A DNA stretch of 64,000 nt, taken from assembly GCA_002423435.1 (NCBI GenBank), contig DIWE01000011.1, forward strand, positions 100,703 through 164,702, in the 5' to 3' direction. The notes beneath the pieces were generated by a model, which saw only the letters and a list, made by a program, of their open reading frames with translations, had not been told where the DNA came from and ran no database searches. Of this stretch, positions 34,811 to 43,528 are shown piece by piece (the first letter of the stretch is position 1; every line of letters starts with the position of its first letter). This stretch comes from Clostridiales bacterium UBA6114 (lineage in GTDB: Bacteria; Bacillota; Clostridia; Oscillospirales; Butyricicoccaceae). Made by a program: the position numbers and the translations under genes.

Positions 34811-35023
34811 ATGGATCTCAAAAGCAACCGGATCACAATGGGTGAAATGCTGGAAAACCCTGTGGCAAAAGAAATCCTGAAAAGAGAGTTCCCCGATTTT
34901 ATGACCCCGTTTATGCTTCAGATGGCGCGCAACATGACGCTTGAGGGCGTGCTCAAGCTTGCCAAGGGGCGTGTTTCACAAGCTCAGATCGATAAAACGG
35001 TCGAGGAGCTCAAAAGAATATAA
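34811..35023 (+). CDS. Small helical protein, last gene of the DUF134 operon
   Basis: 70 residues. Sequence such as TMGEMLENPVAKEILKREFP and LKLAKGRVSQAQIDKTVEEL resembles a short all-helical domain also found at the end of unrelated enzymes in Clostridia. It has no Cys or membrane segment. ATG 34811 follows AAGGAGAAG. About 110 bp separate it from the second permease. Function unknown. Confidence 0.7.
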   Translation: MDLKSNRITMGEMLENPVAKEILKREFPDFMTPFMLQMARNMTLEGVLKLAKGRVSQAQIDKTVEELKRI

Positions 35024-35048
35024 GCCAAGATTGATTACTTATGAAAAC

Positions 35049-35082
35049 GGGGACTGCCCTAAAGACTTTTTGGGCAGCCCCC
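35049..35082 (+). terminator. Terminator of the DUF134-permease operon
   Basis: GGGGACTGCCC (35049-35059) pairs with GGGCAGCCCCC (35072-35082), one mismatch, followed by ATAATTTTTT. It lies 26 bp past the small helical gene and before the convergent dehydratase gene. Confidence 0.8.
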
Positions 35083-35126
35083 ATAATTTTTTAAGTCCGG
35101 CGCGTAAATGCGGCCACTTGGCGCCG

Positions 35127-36242
35127 TCAGTTGACGCGGTATTTTTTAACGAAATCCCAATCCAGTTCAAGACCAAAGCCGGGACCTGCCGGGACCTCTA
35201 TTATGCCGTCCGTGATTTTTGGCCTGTTTGCGATCATCTTTTCCCAAACCGGGTCGCGGTCCGGATCCGGGAAGCACTCGACAAAGGTGCCGTGGGGGAT
35301 CGACGACAGCATTTGCATGGCGATCTGGGGTTCTTCATGATGTGCCATTTGAACGCCGTGCATCGCGCACATCGCCGCTGCCCGCTGCCATTCGGTAATT
35401 CCGCCGCCCTCCGACGCGTCGAAGTTTACAATGTCGACCGATCCGGCCGTGAGCAGGCGGCGAACGCCATGCCCGGATATTTCGCTTTGTCCCGCGTTAA
35501 CGGGAATATTGATTTTGCTGCGGACTCTGGCCATTCCGTAAAGATCGTCGTACCAATGAAACGGCTCCTCAAACCAGCGGATATTCAGGGGCTCGACCAG
35601 ATGTGCAAATTGAATTGCCTCGAATGCGTTCCAGCCCCGATTGGCGTCCACCGCAATGACGAAATCATCGCCGCCGCCTTTTCTGGCCGCCGCCACGCGC
35701 TTGGCGTCTTCTTGCGGGGACAGGCCCCCCACCTTGAACTTTACGGCGTTGATTCCCGCGGCGTCCCGGATCCATTCCACTTCTTTTGAGATATCTGCAA
35801 GGGTTTTCCCCTCCACATAATAACCGCAGATTCCCATGACGGGCATTTTGCCGCAGTAACCGCCGAGGAGTGCGGAGACATTTTTTCCAAGGGCCTTCCC
35901 GCGCAGGTCCCAGACGGCGCAGTCGACACAGGCGATGGCCTCCATAGCCAGCTTAAAATTCTCTTTGTGGAGCGTGCTGACCGGCATCATCTTTTCCCAT
36001 ATGCGCTGTGCCTCGAAAATATCCTCCCCGATGACGACGGGGGCCAGCTCCTCGTTTATGACATCCATGATTTCTTTTGCATGAACACGGTTATCGCCGT
36101 TATATATTTCGCTTTTAAGCCCGCATTCGGTGGTCATGCGCGTTATAATGGTACACCGTTTATCCACCTTATATTTACTGCCTCCGAAGGTTTTCGGCAA
36201 TTTGACTTCAACCGCAATTGTTTCAATGCTTTTAATTTTCAT
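35127..36242 (-). CDS. Mandelate racemase/muconate lactonising enzyme family protein (sugar-acid dehydratase-like)
   Basis: 371 residues, enolase-superfamily barrel. KFKVGG gives the catalytic lysine pair (Lys168/Lys170), VDANRGW the first metal ligand Asp199, and FEEPF the second, Glu225. The third ligand is usually Glu in AGE; here the segment reads NAGQSE (Gln252, Glu254), a variant known in some subgroups. HHEEP supplies a His for the other face. Members abstract a proton next to a carboxylate, as racemases or acid-sugar dehydratases. It sits downstream of a TAXI-TRAP system and so probably acts on the imported acid. Confidence 0.85.
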   Translation of the reverse strand: MKIKSIETIAVEVKLPKTFGGSKYKVDKRCTIITRMTTECGLKSEIYNGDNRVHAKEIMDVINEELAPVVIGEDIFEAQRIWEKMMPVSTLHKENFKLAMEAIACVDCAVWDLRGKALGKNVSALLGGYCGKMPVMGICGYYVEGKTLADISKEVEWIRDAAGINAVKFKVGGLSPQEDAKRVAAARKGGGDDFVIAVDANRGWNAFEAIQFAHLVEPLNIRWFEEPFHWYDDLYGMARVRSKINIPVNAGQSEISGHGVRRLLTAGSVDIVNFDASEGGGITEWQRAAAMCAMHGVQMAHHEEPQIAMQMLSSIPHGTFVECFPDPDRDPVWEKMIANRPKITDGIIEVPAGPGFGLELDWDFVKKYRVN

Positions 36243-36304
36243 AATAGTCCTTCCTTCCGGATGACACCGGTTTCCTGATATTCATGGGCCATCCTCCCGC
36301 TCCT

Positions 36305-38326
36305 TTAAGTGGAAATCGAATTTTTTCTGAATTTATTGACTAATCTCATCAGTCTTTTATATGCCGTTTTGGGTTTGAGGATAAGAATCATTGCGACAAT
36401 GCCGATACCGGTGTACAGCAAATTCGGGGTGATTAGGCTGATGCCCGCCGCTATCAGCAATATCCGTCTCCACCATGAAAGCTTTTCCCAGACAAAGCCG
36501 ATCATGCCGCCGGAAATAGCGGCACAGCCGATGATACTGCTTATGACCATCGTAATATGGAAGAAGGTCGGCTGGAAGTTTAACAGCTCCGGGAAGTAGA
36601 TGAACATAAACGGCGCCACCATTCCGCACAGCGCGATCACCATCGCTTCTTTTGCGCATTTGAGCCAGTCGCACCTCGCGATTTTGGACGCCACGATCAC
36701 GCCCATGCAAACCGGCGGGGTAATCGAAGACAGAATCGATATGTAGAATACGAACATATGCGTTTGAATCAGGGGAACTCCCAGGGATAAAAGCGCCGTC
36801 CCCGCGGTGATGACCGTCAAAAGGTAAGCGGGCGTATTCGGCATGCCCATTCCGAGAAGGGTGCAAAGCAGCGCCGCAACTACAAGCGAAAGGAACTTGC
36901 TTGAATCGGATAATCCGAACACAAGCTGGCCGAACTTGAGCCCTAGGCTGCTGGTTCCCATGACATTTACAATGATCTGTGCGGACGTTACCATGATCGC
37001 CATGGAGGCAATCACCTCGGCGCCGTTGATCAGGCCGTTTAAGATTTTTGCAAAGGCTTCTTTATAAGTGATATTGAGGCTTTTTCCAAAAAGGATCGGT
37101 TCGAGCAGCATACTGAGGATAATAATACAAATCGCGTTAAAGCAGCTGGAGCGGGGTGTATACCCGGCCAGGAGAAAAAACAATATTACCCCGACCGCAA
37201 GGGCGAAGACGACGCACAGATAGGAATATCTTACGCTTTCCGCCCGGGTTACCGCCTGATACACCTTATTATTGCCGACCGGCTTAATATCCTCCTTCAG
37301 GCTTAAGTAATGGACGGAGAAATAAACCCCGGCATAATAGATGATTGCAGGCGTGATGCAAAAACGCATAATATCCGTATAAGACACGCCCAGAAGCTGC
37401 ATCATCAGAAAGGCGACGCTGCCCAATACGGGCGGGACGATCTGGCCGCCCGTGGACGCCGCCGCCTCGACCGCGCCGGCGGTCTCGGCCCGGTAGCCGC
37501 TCGATTTCATGAGCGGAATCGTAATTACCCCGGTGGTCGCGACATTGCTTGTCGCGGAGCCCTGGATCAGTCCGCAGAGCGAGCTTGTCACCACCGCCAC
37601 CTTGGCGGGGCCTCCCTGCATGCTGGACACCTTTCTTATGACCAGGTTTATCATTGCGGTTGAAACATCGGCTTTGGCAAGCAGGCAGCCGAAAACCAGA
37701 AAAGGGGCAAGCTCTGTTGCCGACGTACCCGTCAGGCCTCCCCATATTCCTCTGGGGTTCATAAAAAGCATTGCGACCACCTGGTCGAAGGGAAGCCCCA
37801 CATAAGCGAATGTCCCCTTGAAATACGGGCCGACAAAGAAATACGATAAAAAGGCAAGAATCAGAAGAACAAACGGCAGCTTGGCATTCCGATAAAGACA
37901 ATACAGCAATATCACAATAAAACAGACGCCCAAAATAATATCAATTTGCGTTGGCGTATAGTAGCCGTTGATCGAAATGCGTTCCCAGTCTCTCCAGATA
38001 TAGATGCCGATTGCAAGAACGGCTGCCGAAAGTAAAACGCAGGCCGCTTTGAACCAAAGCGTTTTCGAACGGTAGGCCAGAAGAAGCAATGTAATCATCA
38101 TTGCAAACACAACGTGGATGGATCGCTGCAAAACGGGGATCAGGCTTCCGGCAGCCGCCGTGTACAGATGAAACAGCGACAGGAACAGACAAAATCCGAT
38201 CAATGCAATGGCGATGGGACTCTTCCTCAAATCATTTAACGACAAATCGTTCTTGCCCACGGCGTTTTGAATATCCTCATCATACTTTTCCAAATCGGGC
38301 TTGAGACATCCGGGAAGTTCATCCAT
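36305..38326 (-). CDS. TRAP transporter fused permease (TAXI type, DctQM)
   Basis: 673 residues. The N-terminal 180 residues have four hydrophobic segments like DctQ, and the rest is DctM-like with LTGTSATELAPFLVFGCLL, GLIQGSATSNVATTGVITIP and STGGQIVPPVLGSVAF, all typical of the 4TM/12TM fused TRAP permeases that pair with TAXI binding proteins. It is the partner of the TAXI protein encoded about 100 bp upstream. It takes up small acids such as glutamate-like or other carboxylates; cargo unknown. Confidence 0.9.
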   Translation of the reverse strand: MDELPGCLKPDLEKYDEDIQNAVGKNDLSLNDLRKSPIAIALIGFCLFLSLFHLYTAAAGSLIPVLQRSIHVVFAMMITLLLLAYRSKTLWFKAACVLLSAAVLAIGIYIWRDWERISINGYYTPTQIDIILGVCFIVILLYCLYRNAKLPFVLLILAFLSYFFVGPYFKGTFAYVGLPFDQVVAMLFMNPRGIWGGLTGTSATELAPFLVFGCLLAKADVSTAMINLVIRKVSSMQGGPAKVAVVTSSLCGLIQGSATSNVATTGVITIPLMKSSGYRAETAGAVEAAASTGGQIVPPVLGSVAFLMMQLLGVSYTDIMRFCITPAIIYYAGVYFSVHYLSLKEDIKPVGNNKVYQAVTRAESVRYSYLCVVFALAVGVILFFLLAGYTPRSSCFNAICIIILSMLLEPILFGKSLNITYKEAFAKILNGLINGAEVIASMAIMVTSAQIIVNVMGTSSLGLKFGQLVFGLSDSSKFLSLVVAALLCTLLGMGMPNTPAYLLTVITAGTALLSLGVPLIQTHMFVFYISILSSITPPVCMGVIVASKIARCDWLKCAKEAMVIALCGMVAPFMFIYFPELLNFQPTFFHITMVISSIIGCAAISGGMIGFVWEKLSWWRRILLIAAGISLITPNLLYTGIGIVAMILILKPKTAYKRLMRLVNKFRKNSIST

Positions 38327-38424
38327 ATGGCCAATACTCCTTCCTCCATTGAATGAAAGGTTCAGGCCGGAGAGCGCATAACGGCTCCGGTCTCTTTTAT
38401 CCTTAAATTTTAGTCATCACAGCC

Positions 38425-39489
38425 TCAGCCATTCCATTTCCCTTCGGGGGGAATCAGGTGATCCGGAATTTCCAAGCCGATTTCCTCATAATATTTAATT
38501 GCGCCGGGGTGTAAGTATATGGTCATTTCCTTTACGCTGTTCTCAACGGGCACAACCTGATCGGGATACGACTTCCCCCAGATATCGGCGGTTTCCCAAT
38601 ATGCCTTTACGATATCGTATACGGCCTGCGGGTCCATTTTATCGGTACAGCTGATGCCCGAGACGCCCGCCAGGCTCTTTACCGGCTCTGTCATCCACGG
38701 ATACACGCCGGGCTCCATCTCCTTTATGGCAAAGGGGTATGATTTGAGAAAGCCTTCGATCAGCCTGTCGTCGAAGGACAGAATTTTGAGCGGCCGGGCC
38801 GAATGTCCCTCAATAAAGGCCGGGGTGGGCGCAAGCCCGGAGTCGGTCCATTGAAAACCGATGATCTGGCGGTCGGCATACATCGCTTTCGCATCGTCAA
38901 GGGTGCCCCTCTTGGTATCCGGATGGATACCGACAGCTTCAAACAGCTCGTTGATCTGGCTTTCGCTGCCGCTTCCGATGCCGCCGACAACATACGGCTT
39001 GCCGTCAAGCTCCCAAATGCTGTTTACGCCGGAATCTTCGGCTACGGCGAACTGGAAGATGGCGCCGCGCTTGACGGCCATTCCGCGCAGTTCGGTGGCC
39101 GGATCGCCCTCAAAGGGGGGCATGCCGTTGACTGCCTGGTAAGCGGTGATCAGGTCCGTCTGCCCCATTTCCACCAGCCCGGCATGCAGGGACCGGATGC
39201 AGTCTTCGCTGCCGGCGCCTTCACGGACGGTAATATCGTATTTTTCGCCGTAATACTCCTCGATCGCTTTGACGAACTCAACCATATAGCCATAGTTCGC
39301 GCCGCTTGAAGGCATGGCCTGGCTTTGAAGCATCACGACGCCGCCGTCTCCGACGGATGAGGAGGCGGCAGCCGGGCCGGCCGCACCGGAGGGGGATGGC
39401 GCCCCGGCAGATGACCCGGAGGAGCAGCCCACGGCCATTAAACAAATAAGAAGCATCGCAATACCGTTCATTAAAAATTTGTTTTTCAT
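38425..39489 (-). CDS. TAXI-family TRAP substrate-binding lipoprotein
   Basis: 354 residues. Lipoprotein signal ends LMAVGC (Cys22), then a Ser/Gly/Pro/Ala linker to about 48. The mature part follows the TAXI fold with SSGANYGYMVEFVKAI, REGAGSEDCIRSLHAG, VEMGQTDLITAYQAVNG and the C-terminal HPGAIKYYEEIG. TAXI proteins bind carboxylates and feed the fused permease encoded next. GGAGGGTAAA precedes the ATG. The gene is divergent from a LysR regulator. Confidence 0.9.
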   Translation of the reverse strand: MKNKFLMNGIAMLLICLMAVGCSSGSSAGAPSPSGAAGPAAASSSVGDGGVVMLQSQAMPSSGANYGYMVEFVKAIEEYYGEKYDITVREGAGSEDCIRSLHAGLVEMGQTDLITAYQAVNGMPPFEGDPATELRGMAVKRGAIFQFAVAEDSGVNSIWELDGKPYVVGGIGSGSESQINELFEAVGIHPDTKRGTLDDAKAMYADRQIIGFQWTDSGLAPTPAFIEGHSARPLKILSFDDRLIEGFLKSYPFAIKEMEPGVYPWMTEPVKSLAGVSGISCTDKMDPQAVYDIVKAYWETADIWGKSYPDQVVPVENSVKEMTIYLHPGAIKYYEEIGLEIPDHLIPPEGKWNG

Positions 39490-39797
39490 TTTACCCTCCT
39501 GTAAAAATCCATGGCCCTGTCTTTTGATCCGCTGTTACCCGATCTGTGTTTTATGCTTTTGCTCTTAAATGCCTCCTTCCTGATAATCAAACGCCTTCCG
39601 TTTTGCCGTGCGGAAACGGAGGCGCGCAATTGTTCGCATGGGGAATAAGATTGTATAAATTGCCCGATCTCACTATATCACCGCGGCATAATTTCGTACA
39701 GCATAGATATATTTATGGTTGCCTCAACGAAAACTTTATGGTACGATAACGATACATAAATGTAAAATTTTTACATTCCCGGAATGAGGAGAGCATC
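39490..39797. other. Divergent region between TAXI-TRAP and LysR genes
   Basis: 308 bp without a gene. It must hold both promoters. ATGTAAAATTTTTACAT (39760-39776), an inverted repeat 22 bp before the LysR start, is the best operator candidate. The remainder is AT-rich with no strong -35/-10 pair seen by eye. Confidence 0.55.
39760..39776. promoter_or_regulatory. LysR-box-like inverted repeat
   Basis: ATGTAAAA and TTTTACAT flank a single central base. LysR-type proteins bind AT-rich dyads near the divergent promoter, so this is a candidate autoregulatory site. Confidence 0.5.
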
Positions 39798-40748
39798 ATG
39801 ACTTTACAACAGCTTCATTATTACTGTGCCGTTGCAAAGGAGCTCAATATCAGCAAGGCTGCGGAAAAGCTGCACATATCGCCCCAGGCGCTCAGCGCGC
39901 AGATCGGGAAGCTTGAGGACGAGTATCATGTACAGCTTTTTGAGCGGATGCCTAGGCTTGCTTTTACATTTGCGGGCGAGCAGATGATGAAATATGCCTG
40001 CGAGATGCTCGAGCGGGAAAAAAATATCAGCGGCTGTATGGCCGACATCAAAGGCAATGAGGGCTGCAAGGTTATTATCGGAACGACTTATTCGCTCGGG
40101 AAAATGCTCTTGCCCAAGATACTGCCTGCCTATTTAAAGATGTACCCCAAGTATCAGATCGAGCTTGCTGTTGACAAAAACGTCGTAATTGAGCAGCTTT
40201 TACTGGACGGGGACATTGATGTTGCGATTTGTCCCTCGGCGGCATTTAATCCGGGCATTGTTACGGAATTGATCGCAAAGGACCGCGCTCATGTCGTTGT
40301 TCCGCAGAAAACGATGGTCCGGCTTTTTCAGAATCGGTATCAGGAGATGGCTGCAAAATTCCAGAAGAAAATCGATATGGAATATTTCAAAGACGAGCCG
40401 TTCATCATGCCGCCGGCCAATACGCTTTTGAGGAATATTGCGGAAGAATATTTTTGTCATCACCACTTCAGCCCGACCATTTTGTTTGAACTCGCGGATT
40501 TGGGCATTCGCCTTGCGCTGATCTGCCGCGACATGGGTCTCACGGTATCGTTCAAGGCGTGGACATTCAACAATATGAATACTTATTCGGATCAGGACGG
40601 CGGGCTTGCTTACTTTTTCCCAATGGATTTTCCGGATAATCAAAACGAAAACCGCTATGGGGTTGTGATAGGCCACCGCCGCAACAGTTATTTAAATGTT
40701 GGCGTCCGAAATTTTATTGCTTTGGTGAAAGAAACCCTGAAAGAGTGA
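39798..40748 (+). CDS. LysR-family transcriptional regulator
   Basis: 316 residues. The winged helix occupies 1-60: LQQLHYYCAVAKELNISKAA and HISPQALSAQIGKLEDE. A periplasmic-binding-like effector domain follows with DGDIDVAICPSA. GAGGAGAG precedes ATG 39798. It is divergent from the TAXI-TRAP and MR/MLE genes and probably turns them on when their acid is present. Confidence 0.9.
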   Translation: MTLQQLHYYCAVAKELNISKAAEKLHISPQALSAQIGKLEDEYHVQLFERMPRLAFTFAGEQMMKYACEMLEREKNISGCMADIKGNEGCKVIIGTTYSLGKMLLPKILPAYLKMYPKYQIELAVDKNVVIEQLLLDGDIDVAICPSAAFNPGIVTELIAKDRAHVVVPQKTMVRLFQNRYQEMAAKFQKKIDMEYFKDEPFIMPPANTLLRNIAEEYFCHHHFSPTILFELADLGIRLALICRDMGLTVSFKAWTFNNMNTYSDQDGGLAYFFPMDFPDNQNENRYGVVIGHRRNSYLNVGVRNFIALVKETLKE

Positions 40749-40793
40749 ACGTTTCCTGAGAAAGCAAAGCCGGTGGGGGCGCGTCCCGAAATG

Positions 40794-40822
40794 AAGGCAT
40801 GGCCTTTCTTTGGCCATGCCTT
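40794..40822. terminator. Bidirectional terminator between lysR and the LarA-like gene
   Basis: AAGGCATGGCC (40794-40804) pairs perfectly with GGCCATGCCTT (40812-40822) around TTTCTTT. A run of A before it and T after it serve both strands of the convergent genes. Confidence 0.75.
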
Positions 40823-40838
40823 TATCGTTGCGCATCTT

Positions 40839-42116
40839 TCAGAAGAGGTCCCCGCTTTCATTAAAGACAAGCGACTGCGGTTCTTCGAGCACCTCGACGG
40901 ACGGATTCGACCGCGCCTCGAGCATCAGCGCCTCGGAGATATAGATTTCATCGAGATGCATGGTATCGCGGATACGGACGACGCGCAGCCGATCTTTATC
41001 CGCGCCGACGGCACACTTGATGCCCGCTTTGATCGCAAGCTTCTGATTGTCCATGATCATCGGGATCCTGGGGACCTCGGTGCCGCCGGTCGTCAGGCTG
41101 TTTACATAGGTTTTGGTGAGGTCGATCTTATCAAAAAAGCGCCGGGTGATGATGTCCAGAACACCTACGCCGTGGGCGTTTCCGCACGATTCCTCCGTAA
41201 GGTCGAGCACAATGACCTGGCGGGCCTTCTGCGCACAGCTTATGCCGCTTGTCTGCTTGTAGGTGAAGGTGATGTTCGGGTCGACACCGCCGCCGCTGAT
41301 ATTTTTGCCGAAATAGTCGACGATGACGAGGTCCAGGCGGTCGAAATAAATTTTGGCCATTAAGGATTTCGCAAGCGCAAGATATTCCGGTTCCTTTTCA
41401 ATGATTTCAGACGGCGTCAGGCTGACGACCGTATGCGTCCGGTCGAAGGCGTTTTCGATCGTCGCGAGGCCGAAGAGGATGTTTGAGCCGGTTAAGATTG
41501 CCCGGCCGAACAGCTCGATGGATTCTCCCATCTCCTTAGCTCCCCGGCCGTGCACCTTTTCCGCGCCGTACTGCTTTCCGAGCCCGATCGCCATCATCTT
41601 AAAAAGGCCGCTCTCGTATTTTCCGCGGAAACCCGTGTGGGGCTTGATGCGGTTTACGACGATGATCCCGTCGGCCTCGGCCGCATATTTGTCGATAAAG
41701 ACCGGCGTACCGTCGGGCAGAACGCCGATCTGTTTGGTTTCCATTGTCGCGCGTATGGGCGCGCCTATCGTATCCTCGGTGATTCCGTAATCGGCGAGAA
41801 TCCGTGCCTGGCCCACGGCGGCCGCGCCGCCGTGGCTGCCCATCGCCGGGATGAGAAAAGGATTGCCGCCCATTTCCCTTACAAAGGCCACGGTCTCGGC
41901 AAGGATAAGCGGCATGTTGGAAATCCCTCTGCTGCCCGCGGTGACGGCCACGGACATGCCCGGGCGGATCTTTGCCATGATCTCGGGGCGATGAAGCGCC
42001 TTTTTGACGGCGAGCGGCACATCGCCGATCTTTTCCGACGGGAAATACTGCCGTACCTTTGCCATTTTGGGGATCTGTTCTCTTTCAAGAATCCGATGAA
42101 TTGCGTTTTCCGTCAA
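40839..42116 (-). CDS. LarA-like (DUF2088) lactate racemase-domain protein
   Basis: 425 residues. AVTAGSRGISNMP, AMGSHGGAAA and RIKPHTGFRGKYESGLFKMM are the DUF2088/LarA blocks; LarA racemises lactate with a nickel-pincer nucleotide and relatives act on other 2-hydroxy acids. The expected histidines are partly seen in SHGG and KPHTG, but no LarB/C/E cofactor genes are in the window. It is the last gene of the leftward glycerate kinase / enolase-like / LarA-like group, so racemisation or epimerisation of a glycerate-like hydroxy acid would fit. Exact reaction inferred. Confidence 0.78.
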   Translation of the reverse strand: MTENAIHRILEREQIPKMAKVRQYFPSEKIGDVPLAVKKALHRPEIMAKIRPGMSVAVTAGSRGISNMPLILAETVAFVREMGGNPFLIPAMGSHGGAAAVGQARILADYGITEDTIGAPIRATMETKQIGVLPDGTPVFIDKYAAEADGIIVVNRIKPHTGFRGKYESGLFKMMAIGLGKQYGAEKVHGRGAKEMGESIELFGRAILTGSNILFGLATIENAFDRTHTVVSLTPSEIIEKEPEYLALAKSLMAKIYFDRLDLVIVDYFGKNISGGGVDPNITFTYKQTSGISCAQKARQVIVLDLTEESCGNAHGVGVLDIITRRFFDKIDLTKTYVNSLTTGGTEVPRIPMIMDNQKLAIKAGIKCAVGADKDRLRVVRIRDTMHLDEIYISEALMLEARSNPSVEVLEEPQSLVFNESGDLF

Positions 42117-42183
42117 GCACGATCCCTCCTTTCAAAGCTTTCCGAATGCAGATTTGCGAAAGCGGAGGCTGTCCCAAAGGCTG

Positions 42184-43473
42184 TTATGGCAGGCTCCGGA
42201 ACCTTTTGCCCTTGAACCCCTCGAGACCGAGAAATTTTGCCCGGCTGCCGAGCTCATGCTCGATTTCAAGGAAGCGGTTGCCGATTTCCCCGACCGCGCG
42301 CTCGCGGATGGTGCCGGCGTTGATGCCGACCGAGTAGTCCGCGATGGCGGCGCCTTCGCCGCGGCTGGAATTGGGCATGACACCGTAGCCGAATTTATAG
42401 GCGAGCGCCACCATTTCAAGGGACTCGGTGATTGTTCCGATCTGGTTGACCTTGAGCAAAACCGTATTGGCCGCGTTTTTGGAGATGCCGTGGCGCACGC
42501 GCTCGGGGTTTGTCGTGAACAGGTCGTCGCCCACAATCTGGATGCCGAGTTCGGCGGTCAGCTTTGCGGTATTATCGTAATCGTCCTCGTTAAAGGGATC
42601 CTCAAGGACGATGAAGTTATAGTCGTTTACCATCTTGCGGTAAACGTCGAAGAGGTCTTCGACCGTCTTGGGCTGATCTGAAAAAAGGCCGTGATATTTC
42701 TGCGTATTCTCATTAAAATAGGTGTCTGTCGCAACGTCGACCTGCATCCCGCATTTGCCACCGTAGCCGCACTGGATGACGGTTTTGTTCATCAGTTCCC
42801 AGAGCTCCTCGTCCGACTTGAACAGGCCGGAGGGAATCCAGAACGAGCCCCTGCTGTCGGGGGCGGAGTCGAAGAGCTTGCGGATATTTTCCTTCCATTT
42901 CTCAAGCAGCTCCCAGCCGGCGTAGGACGCTTCGGAAAAGGAACTGAAGCCGTAGCACATGATCGAGTAGGTCGGCTTGTCGCCGGCAGGCGTGACGGAG
43001 CCGCCGTAGCGGCTGCTTCCGACCGCGACCATGACGCCCGGCACCGGCATATACATGGCGCCCGCACCGCCGATATGGCGATAGAGCGGGATGTCAAGCG
43101 CCGCGGCGCCCGCTTTCAAAACCGCCGCGGAAACAGCGGCCACGGCGTTTCCACCGAGCTTTACTTTCGCATCCGGCATCAGGTTCAGCATGGCCTGATC
43201 GACTGCCGCCTGATTTGAGGCATCCATCCCGATAATCGCGGGGGCGATGACGGTATTGACATTATCGACCGCGCCCTGCACGCCTTTGCCCCGCCATTTT
43301 GTGCTTTTATCAAAGGCAAAGGCCACCTCATGGGTTCCGATGGAGATGCCGGATGTGCAAACGGCACAGCCGACCGAACCGTTTTCCGTTTTGACGACGG
43401 CTTCCACGCCCGGATGCGAGCGCTCGGTATAGACCTGCCGCGCGTATACGGATGTGATGGTTGTTCTTGACAT
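42184..43473 (-). CDS. Enolase-family protein with a non-standard active site
   Basis: 429 residues, alignable with enolase along its length: SGISIGTHE for the S-loop, DVATDTY, LEDPFNEDD and GDDLFTTN for the three metal ligands, and LLKVNQIGT with the central catalytic lysine. But the QEFMI segment that carries one catalytic glutamate reads YSIMC, the DEGGFAPN loop with the other is absent (GYGGKCGMQ there), SHRSGET reads PNSSRGEG and the second lysine position is Arg. So simple 2-phosphoglycerate dehydration is doubtful, though the next-door glycerate 2-kinase makes that substrate. AAGGAG precedes the ATG. It may act on a related phospho- or hydroxy-acid. Confidence 0.75.
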   Translation of the reverse strand: MSRTTITSVYARQVYTERSHPGVEAVVKTENGSVGCAVCTSGISIGTHEVAFAFDKSTKWRGKGVQGAVDNVNTVIAPAIIGMDASNQAAVDQAMLNLMPDAKVKLGGNAVAAVSAAVLKAGAAALDIPLYRHIGGAGAMYMPVPGVMVAVGSSRYGGSVTPAGDKPTYSIMCYGFSSFSEASYAGWELLEKWKENIRKLFDSAPDSRGSFWIPSGLFKSDEELWELMNKTVIQCGYGGKCGMQVDVATDTYFNENTQKYHGLFSDQPKTVEDLFDVYRKMVNDYNFIVLEDPFNEDDYDNTAKLTAELGIQIVGDDLFTTNPERVRHGISKNAANTVLLKVNQIGTITESLEMVALAYKFGYGVMPNSSRGEGAAIADYSVGINAGTIRERAVGEIGNRFLEIEHELGSRAKFLGLEGFKGKRFRSLP

Positions 43474-43528
43474 GTTGTTCAGGCTCCTTAAAAATATTTT
43501 TGCAGAGATTTATGTAAGCTTTCAGGGA

